Below, piece by piece: positions 17,491 to 26,293 of a DNA stretch of 64,000 nt. Position 1 is the stretch's first letter, and each line of letters opens with the position of its first letter. Made by a program: the position numbers and the translations under genes. The notes under the pieces are model-generated. The model saw nothing but the letters and a program-made list of their open reading frames with translations, made no database searches and was not told where the DNA came from. This DNA is from JAJTGZ01 sp964403525 (GTDB lineage Bacteria > Planctomycetota > Phycisphaerae > Phycisphaerales > UBA1924), in NCBI GenBank assembly GCA_964403525.1, contig CAYOGE010000003.1, positions 124,001-188,000 of the forward strand, given 5' to 3'.

Positions 17491-17587
17491 CCCCTGCCCG
17501 TGCGCGTTCTATCATCGCGTCACACGTCCTTGCGCTTTGGAATCAGCCCCCCACCCGCGACCCCAACGACCCCGCCGAGCCCAACCG

Positions 17588-19546
17588 ATGATCAAGCTCC
17601 TTCAGAAATACAAGATGTACGTCCTGGTTGTCGGCGGCGTGCTCATCATGGTCTCGTTCCTGCTCGGCGACGCGCTCCGACAGATCAATTCGTTCGCCAA
17701 CGACAGCCAGACGATGTACCACGTCGACGGGACGAAGGTCTCGCACTCGGAGCTTAATTCGGCGAGCATCCACCTCGAGGGCATCAAGCGGGTCATCAAC
17801 AACGACCTGATGAAGAGCCTGAAGATGGACGACGACGGCACCCAGTGGCAGCTGGTGACCGCCGCGGCAGAGAAGGCGGGCCTTGTCGGCGGACCGGCGG
17901 ACGGGCGCGCCATCGCGCTTCAGATCGCCACGATGAACCTCACCCGCCAGTACGGCACGGAGCAGGCCGGCTACTCGGACTGGAAGAAGAACTTCATGTC
18001 CCAGACCGGCCTGAACGAACAACAGGCAGACGCGCGGATCAACCAGCTCGCCGACACGTACCTCGCGAGCGCGGGGCGCTCGGGAAACGCGACTCTTGAA
18101 GGTGCAAACGCGCTGGCGGAGTACCGCGGCCTTGGGCGCCTGCTCGCTTCATACAGGGATGTGCCGCAGACGTCTGCCAACCGCATCACGGCCGAGGCGC
18201 GGCGTCAGCTTGACGTCGCGATGATCAAGTACATCTACGTCCCGCTGACGGAGGCCCGCATCGCGGCAGCGCCCGCGCCGACGCCCGAGGAGATGCAGGC
18301 GCAGTTTGAGAAGCACAAGGACACGACCGTCGGGACCGGCGAGGACGGTGTCGGCTACCGCCAGAACGACCGCGTGACCTACACGTGGTTCTCCATCGAT
18401 AAGGCCGCGACAAGCAGCGCGGTGCGGATCGATCCCATCGAGGTGCAGCGGCGGGCGATCCCTCGCCAGACCGCCGAAGGGACGCTCGACCCAGCGGTGC
18501 GCCGCCAGGTTGAAGACGAGATCCGGGCGGAGATGACCCAGCGCGTGATCGATGATTTCTCGCGGGAAGTCCGTGCGGAGTTCCTCCGCGACAGCGCGTT
18601 GCTGCCCGACAAGAACGGGTACAAAGTCCTCCCGGCCGACTGGAAGAAGCCCGACGTGGCGGCGGCGGTCTCTGCGGCGCTCCAGCGCCTGCCGGCGAAC
18701 GAGCGGTCGGCCCTGTCTGTTTCAGCGGTCAACACGGTGTCGACACCGCAGGATGCGCGTGCGTTTGTAATGGAGAAGGGGATCGGGACGTCGATGCTCT
18801 CACGCACAGGGCAGCAGCCGATCTTTCTGCGTGACGTGCTCTTTGGCGCAAAGGAACTGGACAAGCCCGCCGGGCGCGTGCCCGCCCAGGTGGGGCTGCC
18901 GATCACCACTCCGTTCACGGGGCGCGACGGAACGCTCTACTTTGCCATGCTCGATAGCGCACTCCCCGCCGCGAGCCCCAGGAGCCTCGACGAAGTGCGA
19001 GCGCAGGTTGAAAAGGACATCCGTAAGGCGAAGGCGCTGCAGACCCTCAAGGCCGAAATCGAGGGGGTGCTCCCCGCGATTGTGGTTCTGGGCATTTCCG
19101 ATGCGCCCACCCAGCTTGAGAAACTCGGCTACCCGGGGTTGACCGTGCAGAGCGGGTTCGCTCAGCGTGCCCGCGGTGTGGCGACGGAGCAGGGAGCCGC
19201 CGCGCAGGAGGAACTGCAGGACATCGGCTTTGTTGACGCCGTCCTGACCCACGCGGAGACCCTTGATCCGGGCCTGAAGGTGACGCCGGAGAGCGCGCTT
19301 GATCGCACGTTTGTGCACGCCCTTGCGGGTGGTTCCGGTGCTGTTCTGACCCAGGTGACGGGCTTGCGGCCACTGACTCAGGAGGCGTTCCGCTACCTCT
19401 TCGCGTTCGACCAGGACCTGCGGGCAAGGCTGATGTACCAGGACATGCCCAAGGTCGACGTCACGCCGTTCAATACGGACAAGCTGGTCAAGCGGCTCAA
19501 CGTGACCGGGCTTGACCGGACGAAGAAGAACAACGACGCCCCTTGA
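17588..19546 (+). CDS. Membrane-anchored periplasmic chaperone, PpiD/SurA-like
   Basis: A 652-residue protein starting MIKLLQKYKMYVLVVGGVLI: a short basic cytoplasmic end and one transmembrane helix (residues about 11-30), then a long periplasmic part. The region after the helix (Y-H-V-D-G-T-K-V-S-H-S-E-L) resembles the SurA/PpiD N-terminal fold. The region near 430-520 (G-L-P-I-T-T-P-F, then S-L-D-E-V-R-A-Q-V-E-K-D-I-R-K) resembles the end of PpiD-type proteins. I cannot see a clear parvulin catalytic core, so it may be a chaperone without isomerase activity. The ATG at 17588 is chosen because earlier sequence is proline/arginine-rich and would precede the anchor. The ribosome site is weak. 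The FIST gene follows 25 bp later. Confidence 0.65.
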   Translation: MIKLLQKYKMYVLVVGGVLIMVSFLLGDALRQINSFANDSQTMYHVDGTKVSHSELNSASIHLEGIKRVINNDLMKSLKMDDDGTQWQLVTAAAEKAGLVGGPADGRAIALQIATMNLTRQYGTEQAGYSDWKKNFMSQTGLNEQQADARINQLADTYLASAGRSGNATLEGANALAEYRGLGRLLASYRDVPQTSANRITAEARRQLDVAMIKYIYVPLTEARIAAAPAPTPEEMQAQFEKHKDTTVGTGEDGVGYRQNDRVTYTWFSIDKAATSSAVRIDPIEVQRRAIPRQTAEGTLDPAVRRQVEDEIRAEMTQRVIDDFSREVRAEFLRDSALLPDKNGYKVLPADWKKPDVAAAVSAALQRLPANERSALSVSAVNTVSTPQDARAFVMEKGIGTSMLSRTGQQPIFLRDVLFGAKELDKPAGRVPAQVGLPITTPFTGRDGTLYFAMLDSALPAASPRSLDEVRAQVEKDIRKAKALQTLKAEIEGVLPAIVVLGISDAPTQLEKLGYPGLTVQSGFAQRARGVATEQGAAAQEELQDIGFVDAVLTHAETLDPGLKVTPESALDRTFVHALAGGSGAVLTQVTGLRPLTQEAFRYLFAFDQDLRARLMYQDMPKVDVTPFNTDKLVKRLNVTGLDRTKKNNDAP

Positions 19547-19571
19547 CCTGTGCCCGGACGCGTTCCCGAAG

Positions 19572-20948
19572 ATGCAGCACGGCCCGCACGAATTGCAGCA
19601 TCGGCCAGCCTCGCCGGCGACGCGCGGGATGATCGCTGTCAACGTCTATTCATGCCAGCCCGCCGGAGCGGACGCCGCGGCTGAGCTGTGCGACCGCGCC
19701 GTGGCAGCGCTCTCTGCCGCCGGTCACAGCGGCCCGGCGGACCTGGTTTTTCTGTTCATTACGCCGCATCACAGCGGGAGCCTGGCCCTTATCGAACGGA
19801 TGATCGCGACTCGCCTGGCACCCGGGCACATGATCGGCTGCAGCGCTGAGACCGTTCTGGCTGGCGCTTTCGAGCTGGAGGGCACACCGGCGGTCTCAAT
19901 GCTCGCGCTGGTGGCTCCCGGTGTGTTCGCGAAGACGTTCTGTTCCGCCGATCTGCCGCCTTCCCTGGCCCGCTCTGAATTCGACGAGTCTCCGGCGCAA
20001 GGCGAGGACCTCGCCGCTGTCGCCAGCGCTGCTGGCATCGGGCCCGGGCACCGGGCGACCGTGCTGCTGGCCGATCCATTCACGACGCCGATCGATGCCG
20101 TGCTTGGTGCGCTGAACACCTCCCGCGCGCTGGCGAACCCGCACGGTGCTGGCAGCGGCGGAGCAGACGGCGACCATCGACGCGCCCCGATCGTCGGCGG
20201 CTTCGCCTCCGCGGCCAACCGTCCCGGGGGCAACGCGCTGCTGGTTGACGGTCGCATTGTCACCACCGGCTGCGTTGGCGTCTCCCTCGCGGGGGCGCTT
20301 CGGGCGGATTGCATCGTGAGCCAGGGCTGCCGGCCGGTTGGCCCGAACTTCATCGTTACCAGCTCGCAGGGTCAGTTCATCCGATCGCTAGGGGGACGGC
20401 CTGCCCTGAAGGTGCTGGAAGAGGTCATCGAATCTCTTGACGAGCCGCAGCGCGCGCTGCTGGGGGGCGGCTTGCTGGTTGGAAGGGTCGTGAACGAGTA
20501 CAAGGACCACTTCGGACGGTCGGACTACCTGATGCGGGCGGTGGTTGGGGTGATGAAGCAGGACAACGCGATCGCCGTCGCCGACAGGGTGCGGACAGGG
20601 CAGACCATTCGATTCCACATTCGGGATGCCGCCACCGCCCACGAGGACCTGTCGATGCTCCTGGACGCTCAGGCCCTGCACGGACCACCCGCCGGGGCGC
20701 TGGTGTTCACTTGTAACGGCCGCGGGACCCGCCTGTTCTCCGGCCCGCACCATGATGCCCAGGCCATTCAGCAGGCCTTCCAGCAGGATGAACCGGCCGA
20801 GATGAAGGCGAAGGCGGGCACGGCCATAACGATCAGCCCTGTGCTGCCGCTGGCGGGCATGTTCGCAGCCGGCGAGATCGGCCCGGTTGGGGACCGGGCA
20901 TTTCTGCATGGGCAGACCCTCTCCGCGCTGCTCCTACGCAAGCCCTGA
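19572..20948 (+). CDS. FIST N/C domain-containing protein (sensory ligand-binding domain)
   Basis: A 458-residue protein with the FIST arrangement. In the N-terminal domain, D-L-V-F-L-F-I-T-P-H-H is followed by a short gap and the turn motif H-M-I-G-C-S-A-E-T-V-L-A-G; later G-G-F-A-S-A-A-N-R and V-D-G-R-I-V-T-T-G-C-V-G-V occur. The C-terminal FIST_C domain contains L-V-F-T-C-N-G-R-G and ends with a G-M-F-A-A-G-E-I-G-P-like motif. FIST domains are thought to bind small ligands, possibly amino acids, usually in signalling proteins; here no output domain is attached, so a partner must act. Met at 19629 is an alternative start. It follows the PpiD-like gene by 25 bp and is probably cotranscribed. 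Confidence 0.82.
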   Translation: MQHGPHELQHRPASPATRGMIAVNVYSCQPAGADAAAELCDRAVAALSAAGHSGPADLVFLFITPHHSGSLALIERMIATRLAPGHMIGCSAETVLAGAFELEGTPAVSMLALVAPGVFAKTFCSADLPPSLARSEFDESPAQGEDLAAVASAAGIGPGHRATVLLADPFTTPIDAVLGALNTSRALANPHGAGSGGADGDHRRAPIVGGFASAANRPGGNALLVDGRIVTTGCVGVSLAGALRADCIVSQGCRPVGPNFIVTSSQGQFIRSLGGRPALKVLEEVIESLDEPQRALLGGGLLVGRVVNEYKDHFGRSDYLMRAVVGVMKQDNAIAVADRVRTGQTIRFHIRDAATAHEDLSMLLDAQALHGPPAGALVFTCNGRGTRLFSGPHHDAQAIQQAFQQDEPAEMKAKAGTAITISPVLPLAGMFAAGEIGPVGDRAFLHGQTLSALLLRKP

Positions 20949-21040
20949 GCCTTCGCCGACCGATAACGCCAACCAAACAGGCCGCGGCACGTTTGTGCTC
21001 CCGGTGCCACTCTCCTCAACGGCCTGCATGGAGTATGACC

Positions 21041-21616
21041 ATGGAGTTTCTCCAGCACCTTTGGTTGCCGATTCTGGTCTGCGGTGTCGCTGTGTTCATG
21101 TGCAGCTTTCTGGTGTGGGCGGTGTTGCCGCACCACCGCGATGACTGGGCCGCGCTGCCTAACGCTGAGTCTTTCCGCGACGACCTGAAGGCCAGGGGGA
21201 TTGCGCCTGGGATGTACATCTTTCCGAAGATGGGCGGCAAGGAGTGCAACACGCCCGAAGGGAAGGCCAACTTTGAGCGCGCCCCCGCCGGGGTGATTAC
21301 GGTCTTTGCCAAGAGCAGCATGCCCAAGAACATGTTCTGCACGTTCCTTGTCTTTCTGATCGCGTCGGTGCTGATCGCGTATGTGGCCTGGCACATCCGC
21401 CCCGACCTTGCCGGCGGTTTCGCGGACAGGTTTCAGGTGCTGGGCACGCTGGGCATTCTCACCTATTGCTTCTCTTTTCTGCCCAACATGATCTGGTTCC
21501 AGTCCGGCAAGCGAGCGATGGTCAACGGCATCGTTGACGGCGTGCTCTACGGCGTGGTGACGGGCGCCACGTTTTCGTGGCTCTGGCCCGTGGCAGAGCC
21601 GGCCTTGAAGCTCTGA
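21041..21616 (+). CDS. Hypothetical membrane protein
   Basis: A 191-residue protein starting M-E-F-L-Q-H-L-W-L-P. It has a membrane helix at the N-terminus (LPILVCGVAVFMCSFLVWAV), a soluble stretch of about 60 residues containing P-H-H-R-D-D-W-A-A-L-P and a conserved-looking P-K-M-G-G-K-E-C, then two or three further hydrophobic segments (MFCTFLVFLIASVLIAYVAW; VLGTLGILTYCFSFLPNMIW; GVLYGVVTGATFSWLWPV). I do not recognise the family. The ATG at 21041 has GGAG 7 nt upstream; the ATG at 21035 is too close to that site. It follows the FIST gene by 92 bp and ends in a terminator. Confidence 0.7.
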   Translation: MEFLQHLWLPILVCGVAVFMCSFLVWAVLPHHRDDWAALPNAESFRDDLKARGIAPGMYIFPKMGGKECNTPEGKANFERAPAGVITVFAKSSMPKNMFCTFLVFLIASVLIAYVAWHIRPDLAGGFADRFQVLGTLGILTYCFSFLPNMIWFQSGKRAMVNGIVDGVLYGVVTGATFSWLWPVAEPALKL

Positions 21617-21639
21617 GCCTGCAGGCTGGCGAATGAACG

Positions 21640-21682
21640 AGGCGCGGTGCGGCCGATCTCTCAGATCCGCTCCGCGCCTTTT
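21640..21682 (+). terminator. Intrinsic terminator overlapping the 3' end of the opposing phosphatase gene
   Basis: An 8-bp outer stem (21640-21647 with 21672-21679) continues, after a T-T mismatch, into GCGG/CCGC (21649-21652 with 21667-21670); TTTTCC follows. It serves the plus-strand membrane protein gene, but its right arm lies inside the last codons of the convergent phosphatase gene. Confidence 0.6.
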
Positions 21683-22662
21683 CCGTACGCGCTGGAGATG
21701 CCCTTGAGCATCGATCCAAGAATGTTTGTCCGGCTCATCTCCGGCCACGGCGCTGCGGGCCCGCCGAACATGCTCATCACGGCGACGCCCAGAAACCGCA
21801 CGCCGGCCCAGACACGCTCGAAGAACGGTGCGGGCTGACGGCTGCCGTTTGGGCGGAGCACGAGGATTGTGACATCGTCGCCGAGGGTCTGCGTACCGGG
21901 CGCAGCGCGGGCCAGCACGGCTGCGTACAGCCTCGTTGCCAGGGTCTCCGCGGGCTCGATCGGCACCCCACGGGCGACCTCGAGGAGCCCCTCCGCACCG
22001 AGCAAGCGTCCGGTCTTCCCGCCGGCGACGTGCTCCAGTGGAGCTTCGATCAGGCTGTCTGAATAGATCACGACGATGTCGCCCTTGGTCGCCTGCAGCG
22101 TGATGTTCGGGTAGGCGGTTTCTTCAAACATTCCCAGGGGCAGGTTCGCCAGGCGTTTCTCGTCCACGCCCGCGTCTTCGGTCATCAGCCTCCACGACCT
22201 GCGCACGCGTGAGTAGAGCAACGGGCGCGGGTGGCCGGCGTTTGTCACCGTGAGCGTCTGGCTCGGGGCAAAGAACGTCGCGACGGCGGCAGTGGCGAAC
22301 ACGCCGTTCTTGCTGAGCTCAACGAAGGAACTGTTCAGTCGCTCGACGAACACGCGCTGGTCTACATAGTTCACGAACCTGCGCATCAGGTTGCGCAGGT
22401 CCTTCGCGATCGCCGCAACGCTCGCGCCGTGCCCGGATACGTCGGCCACCAGCAGCCTGCTGATCCTTCCCGTGCCGCAGCTGCTGACGTAGTGAACATC
22501 GCCCCCCTCGCTGGAGTCCTGGTACGGGCGCGAGAAGACCCAGACGTCAAGGCCCGGCATGATCACGCCGTTGTCACTCTGACCGAACCCGCCCCAGACC
22601 TCCATGCACTGCATGGTGTGCGGCGGCGTCTCGCTCTCGACGTGTGCGGTCAATTCGCTCAT
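21661..22662 (-). CDS. SpoIIE-type PP2C serine/threonine phosphatase
   Basis: A 333-residue protein with the PPM/SpoIIE core. All metal-binding motifs are visible: E-G-G-D-V, V-A-D-V-S-G-H-G, Y-S-D-S-L-I-E-A (in place of the usual T-D-G-L-T-E-A) and L-G-D-D-V-T-I-L. N-A-G-H-P-R-P-L-L is also typical. Such phosphatases usually dephosphorylate anti-sigma-factor antagonists. No sensor domain is attached beyond about 40 N-terminal residues. The C-terminal ~50 residues are hydrophobic in part (VRFLGVAVMSMFGG). The ATG at 22662 overlaps the stop of the B12/G-protein gene (ATGA), so the two are co-expressed, an unexpected pairing. Confidence 0.88.
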   Translation of the reverse strand: MSELTAHVESETPPHTMQCMEVWGGFGQSDNGVIMPGLDVWVFSRPYQDSSEGGDVHYVSSCGTGRISRLLVADVSGHGASVAAIAKDLRNLMRRFVNYVDQRVFVERLNSSFVELSKNGVFATAAVATFFAPSQTLTVTNAGHPRPLLYSRVRRSWRLMTEDAGVDEKRLANLPLGMFEETAYPNITLQATKGDIVVIYSDSLIEAPLEHVAGGKTGRLLGAEGLLEVARGVPIEPAETLATRLYAAVLARAAPGTQTLGDDVTILVLRPNGSRQPAPFFERVWAGVRFLGVAVMSMFGGPAAPWPEMSRTNILGSMLKGISSAYGKGAERI

Positions 22663-23861
22663 GCAAGCAGCAGGTCCAGCAGTTCCGGCACGCCCTTGCC
22701 CATCGTGGCAACTGTCTCCAGCACGGGCCGGCGGCCGGCGACATCGCGGAGGTTCTTCACCAGCTCGTTCTGGCCGGGGTAGTCGGCCTTGTTGCACACG
22801 AACACGTCAGCGATCTCCAGGATTCCCGCCTTGTCCATCTGGACGGCGTCTCCCATGCCCGGAGTCAGCACCACGGCTGTCTTGTCTACGTGGTTGCGCA
22901 CGGCTGTTTCGTTCTGCCCGGCACCAACCGTCTCTACGAACACGGTCTTGTAAATCGGCGTTCCGTCGGTGCCGACCGCCCCACCGATCACCCGAAGGAT
23001 CTCGTCGAGCGTGTGGTAATCTTCGCTGGTGATCGCCAGCGAGCGGTAATAGATCGCATCGTCGATCGCGTTAAAGTCGACGCGCAGCCTGTCGCCGAGC
23101 AGGGCGCCGCCGGTAATCGGGCTCATCGGGTCAAAGGCCACAACCGCAACGCGCCCAAGGTCTTTCCGGTCCTTCGCACGCCGGGTGTACTCGCCCGCGA
23201 GCTGCGCCACCAGCGTGCTCTTGCCGGCACCGGGCGAACCCGTGACGCCGATGACCCGCTGGGGACGCGCTTTCTTCGCCCCCGGCCGCAGCCCCTGGCC
23301 CGCGTGCACGAGCGTGATGTCCCTCGCGAGCTGGGCCTGCGGTGAATCGACGGCAAGGCTTGGCGCGGGCGGTTTCACTGCGCCCTTCACCGCCTCAACG
23401 ATGTCCATCAGCCCCGTCGCCGTTGTAAAGCACCTCGCGATTCCGAGCTTGAGCAACTCGCCAACATCCTCAGACGGCAGGATGCCCCCCATGTAGACCG
23501 GCATGTCCGGCCGACCGAGCGTCTTCAACTCCGTCACGAGGCGCGGGCCGAGCACGAGGTGGCTGTTGCTCATCATGCTCGCCGCGATGACGTCGCAATC
23601 CTCCTGCACCGCGCTGATCGCCAGTGACCGCGGCGTCTGCCACAAACCCGAGTAGATCACGTGCACGCCCGAGTCGCGCAGAGCCCGGGCGATCACCTTT
23701 ACGCCGCGGTCGTGACCGTCGAGCCCCATTTTGCCGAGCAGGACCCGCGGCCTGTGGTCGAGGCCTTTGCACCGGTCGAGTTTCTCGAACTCGGTGGTCG
23801 CGGTGCTGAGCGTGTGCCCGGTGTGGCCGGGATGGTGTGGAACGGATGGGTGAGTCGTCAT
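22659..23861 (-). CDS. B12-binding domain fused to MeaB/ArgK-type G-protein chaperone
   Basis: A 400-residue fusion. Residues about 37-160 are the coenzyme-B12-binding domain normally found at the C-terminus of acyl-CoA mutases, with R-V-L-L-G-K-M-G-L-D-G-H-D-R-G; His50 is the cobalt ligand. Residues about 200-400 are a MeaB/ArgK GTPase: Walker A G-S-P-G-A-G-K-S-T at 208-216, E-T-V-G-A-G-Q-N-E at 310-318 and N-K-A-D at 357-360. MeaB-type proteins gate B12 loading and protect mutases. The separate mutase subunit, which lacks a B12 domain, is at 26294-28186, so these two should form one enzyme. This is the IcmF domain set split differently. The ATG at 23861 has a poor ribosome site. The phosphatase gene overlaps its stop. 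Confidence 0.9.
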   Translation of the reverse strand: MTTHPSVPHHPGHTGHTLSTATTEFEKLDRCKGLDHRPRVLLGKMGLDGHDRGVKVIARALRDSGVHVIYSGLWQTPRSLAISAVQEDCDVIAASMMSNSHLVLGPRLVTELKTLGRPDMPVYMGGILPSEDVGELLKLGIARCFTTATGLMDIVEAVKGAVKPPAPSLAVDSPQAQLARDITLVHAGQGLRPGAKKARPQRVIGVTGSPGAGKSTLVAQLAGEYTRRAKDRKDLGRVAVVAFDPMSPITGGALLGDRLRVDFNAIDDAIYYRSLAITSEDYHTLDEILRVIGGAVGTDGTPIYKTVFVETVGAGQNETAVRNHVDKTAVVLTPGMGDAVQMDKAGILEIADVFVCNKADYPGQNELVKNLRDVAGRRPVLETVATMGKGVPELLDLLLA

Positions 23862-23989
23862 CGCGGAGAGGATAGGACAAAGTGAAAGTGCAGGCACCCC
23901 CAGGAGCCTCAGGCCGCCGCTTAAGGGGCCTACCCCTTCGCTCTTCACCGTCGTCCCCGTTTGCATCGCCTGCTTCGTACACTTTCTCG

Positions 23990-24799
23990 ATGCCCGCCCC
24001 GCCCCCCCCACCCTCCCCAACGTCCGGGCCGCTTCCGACGACCCTCGAAGGCCAGACACGCTTCAACACCGCTCAGAAGGTCTACCTCTGGCTCACCGCC
24101 CTCTTCGTCGCCTCGCTGCTGGTGAGCGACATGACGGGCGTCAAGCTCTTTGAGATCGGGCTCCCCTTCTCGTTCCGCGTGCCGTGGCAGACCGACCCGA
24201 TCGGCTCGATCGTCCATACGGCGGGCATGCTCACGTTTCCGGTCACCTTTCTGCTCACCGACTTGATCAATGAGTACTTCGGCAAGAAGGCGGCCCGCCG
24301 CGTCGTCTGGATCGGCTTCGCGATGGGCGCCTTTGTCTTCGCCGCCGTCAACCTCTCGCTCGCGCTACCGCACCTTAGTGCGCCGTACAACATCGACAAG
24401 AAGTCGTTCGACGACATCTTCGCCAATTCGCGCATCATGTACGTCGCCTCGCTGGGTGCCTACCTGATCGGCAGCTTCAGCGACATCGCGATCTTCGGCT
24501 TCATCAAGCGTCGCACCGGCGGCAAGCTCGTCTGGCTCCGCGCCACAGGCAGCACCGTCGTCAGCCAGATGATCGACAGCTTCGTTGTCACCTACCTCGC
24601 CTTCAGCCTCGGCCGCACGCTCTTCAGTTCACCCGGCAGCCCCGCGGCGATGACCATGGCCGAGGTCCTCAAGACCGCCGCCACCGGCTACATGCTCAAG
24701 TTCTGCATCGCCATCGCACTCACGCCCGTCATCTACGCCGGCCGCGCCATCATGCACCGCCAGTTCGGGCTGGTGCCGCTCCCAAACGACCACGCCTGA
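23990..24799 (+). CDS. VUT-family transporter (YhhQ-like, probable queuosine precursor transporter)
   Basis: A 269-residue polytopic membrane protein. After a proline-rich N-terminus come about six hydrophobic segments: YLWLTALFVASLLVSDMTG, AGMLTFPVTFLLTDLI, VVWIGFAMGAFVFAAVNLSL, ASLGAYLIGSFSDIAIFGFI, a central S-T-V-V-S-Q-M-I-D-S segment and a last helix. The motif F-L-L-T-D-L-I-N-E-Y-F-G-K-K-A-A-R-R is the signature of the VUT (vitamin uptake) family, whose YhhQ members import queuosine precursors. QueG in this window (61365-62546) supports queuosine use, though it acts in de novo synthesis. The ATG at 23990 is chosen by homology; no strong ribosome site is seen. It is divergent from the B12/G-protein gene. 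Confidence 0.82.
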   Translation: MPAPPPPPSPTSGPLPTTLEGQTRFNTAQKVYLWLTALFVASLLVSDMTGVKLFEIGLPFSFRVPWQTDPIGSIVHTAGMLTFPVTFLLTDLINEYFGKKAARRVVWIGFAMGAFVFAAVNLSLALPHLSAPYNIDKKSFDDIFANSRIMYVASLGAYLIGSFSDIAIFGFIKRRTGGKLVWLRATGSTVVSQMIDSFVVTYLAFSLGRTLFSSPGSPAAMTMAEVLKTAATGYMLKFCIAIALTPVIYAGRAIMHRQFGLVPLPNDHA

Positions 24800-24835
24800 C
24801 TTGCCACGATTACCCTTCGCCTGTTACCCTTCGCC

Positions 24836-25282
24836 ATGGCCACCCCACCCTCAATTCCACGGCACATCCCGGGCTCGGAGGATGACAAGACTCTTCGTTG
24901 CCCGCACGATCACAGCCTCATGGAGAAGGAAGATGTTGGCGGCATTGTCACCGATCGGTGCAACGCGTGCGGCAGACTCTGGCTCGACAACGGGGAGCTT
25001 GAGCGGCTGATCGCCGCTGATGAAGCGGTCGTTCAGGGAGCTGACTCCGGCCCGTTCGGTCGCGAGAGCGGGCGGGCCGCACTGGGAGGACGTTGCTGCC
25101 CCCGCGATGGAAGGCAGCTGCTTGAAATCAAGCACCCTCACCGCCCGGATGTCCTTATTGAGGTTTGCCCCGGCTGCAAGGGTGTGCTGCTCGACGCTGG
25201 TGAGCTTCGCCAGATCAGCGGCAAGACGGCCAAGGAAGCGGCCTCCTGGCTTAAGAAGATGCAGATGATGGTCCGCTGGTAG
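24836..25282 (+). CDS. Double zinc-ribbon (zf-TFIIB type) protein
   Basis: A 148-residue protein with two zf-TFIIB-like ribbons. The first, about residues 22-58, has C-P-H-D-H, C-N-A-C-G-R-L-W-L-D-N-G-E-L. The second, about 87-130, has C-C-P-R-D, C-P-G-C-K-G-V-L-L-D-A-G-E-L. The W-L-D-x-G-E-L signature is characteristic. Function in bacteria is unknown; nucleic-acid or protein binding is usually proposed. It lies 36 bp after the transporter gene and may share its transcript. Confidence 0.8.
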   Translation: MATPPSIPRHIPGSEDDKTLRCPHDHSLMEKEDVGGIVTDRCNACGRLWLDNGELERLIAADEAVVQGADSGPFGRESGRAALGGRCCPRDGRQLLEIKHPHRPDVLIEVCPGCKGVLLDAGELRQISGKTAKEAASWLKKMQMMVRW

Positions 25283-25403
25283 CGGCTCCGCCGTGGCTTT
25301 CCGTCCGCCGGTGCCCAGCCCGTGTCGCGCCGGGCGCTCTGAGAACGATTCCCCCATTCGGTCGCACCCCGGGAACATGGACCAGCACCGGGTCACGTTG
25401 TGT

Positions 25404-25409
25404 TATAAT
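25404..25409 (+). promoter_or_regulatory. Candidate -10 element of the DUF1579-like gene
   Basis: A perfect TATAAT sits 75 bp before the next start codon in otherwise GC-rich DNA. The best -35 match, TGGACC at 25378-25383, has a long 20-bp spacer, so the promoter is only tentative. Confidence 0.4.
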
Positions 25410-25483
25410 GAATTGATCCCGCCGGACAGGCCGCGGCTGCGCTGCCGCAGGTTCCCTGGCAAACCAGCAAACAGGAGTCCACC

Positions 25484-26167
25484 ATGAACTGCAGGTACAT
25501 TTGCGCCCCTCTGTGCATCTCCGCCGCGGCCCTTATCGCTGTCGTCGGCTCGATGACCATCGCCAGCGCTCAGCCGGGCATGGACAAGTCGCCCGGACAC
25601 GCGCCCTCGCCTTCGGCGCCGGCGATGGGCCAGCCGGAGATGCAACTGCCGCCGGGCTGGACGCCTGAAGACATGGCCGCCTGTGAGGCCGCCGCCAAGC
25701 CGGGCAAGATGCACGAGTGGCTCGCCAAGGGCGCGGGCACGTGGAAGGGCAAGGAGAAGATATGGATGGCGCCCGGCACACCCGCCATCGAGAGCGAGTG
25801 CACACAGACGATCACCACCATCATGGACGGCCGTTTCTCGCAGTGCACCGTCACCGGTGACATGATGGGCCAGACCTTCCTCGGCATGGGCACGACCGGC
25901 TTTGACAACGTCACCGGCAAGTTCGTCTCCACCTGGTTCGACAACATGGGCACCGGCATCATGAACGGCACGGGCGAGCTCTCGTCCGACGAGAAGACCC
26001 TCACCATCAACTACACCATGAACTGCCCAATCACCAAGAAGCCCGCGGCCATGCGCGAAGTGATCACCATCACCAGCCCCACCACCAGCACGATGGAGAT
26101 GTTCGCAAACGACCCCAAGAGTGGCAAGGAATTCAAGATGCTGCACATCGACTTCACGAAGAAGTGA
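25484..26167 (+). CDS. Secreted DUF1579-like protein
   Basis: A 227-residue exported protein with a signal peptide (ALIAVVGSMTIASA followed by Q-P-G) and a Met/Pro-rich linker. The mature domain from about residue 75 has the pattern L-A-K-G-A-G-T-W-K-G, E-S-E-C-T-Q-T-I, I-M-D-G-R-F and Q-T-F-L-G-M-G-T-T-G-F-D-N, typical of the lipocalin-like DUF1579 family. Function is unknown. AGGAG precedes the ATG at 25484 by 8 nt. It has its own candidate promoter and terminator, so it is probably monocistronic. Confidence 0.8.
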   Translation: MNCRYICAPLCISAAALIAVVGSMTIASAQPGMDKSPGHAPSPSAPAMGQPEMQLPPGWTPEDMAACEAAAKPGKMHEWLAKGAGTWKGKEKIWMAPGTPAIESECTQTITTIMDGRFSQCTVTGDMMGQTFLGMGTTGFDNVTGKFVSTWFDNMGTGIMNGTGELSSDEKTLTINYTMNCPITKKPAAMREVITITSPTTSTMEMFANDPKSGKEFKMLHIDFTKK

Positions 26168-26221
26168 GTCAGCGGCACGTGCCATTCGCCATTCGACGCG
26201 AGTGGATGGCAAGCAAGAAAG

Positions 26222-26250
26222 AGGCCCCGGGAATCTGCCCGGGGCCTTTG
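26222..26250. terminator. Bidirectional intrinsic terminator
   Basis: A 10-bp stem (26222-26231 with 26238-26247) with a 6-nt loop is followed by TTTGTCTTT on plus and, on minus, by CTCTTTCTT-type sequence. It separates the convergent DUF1579-like and acyl-CoA mutase genes. Confidence 0.88.
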
Positions 26251-26293
26251 TCTTTCACGAGTGCTTGGGGCCGAACGACGAAAGCCTCCGTTC

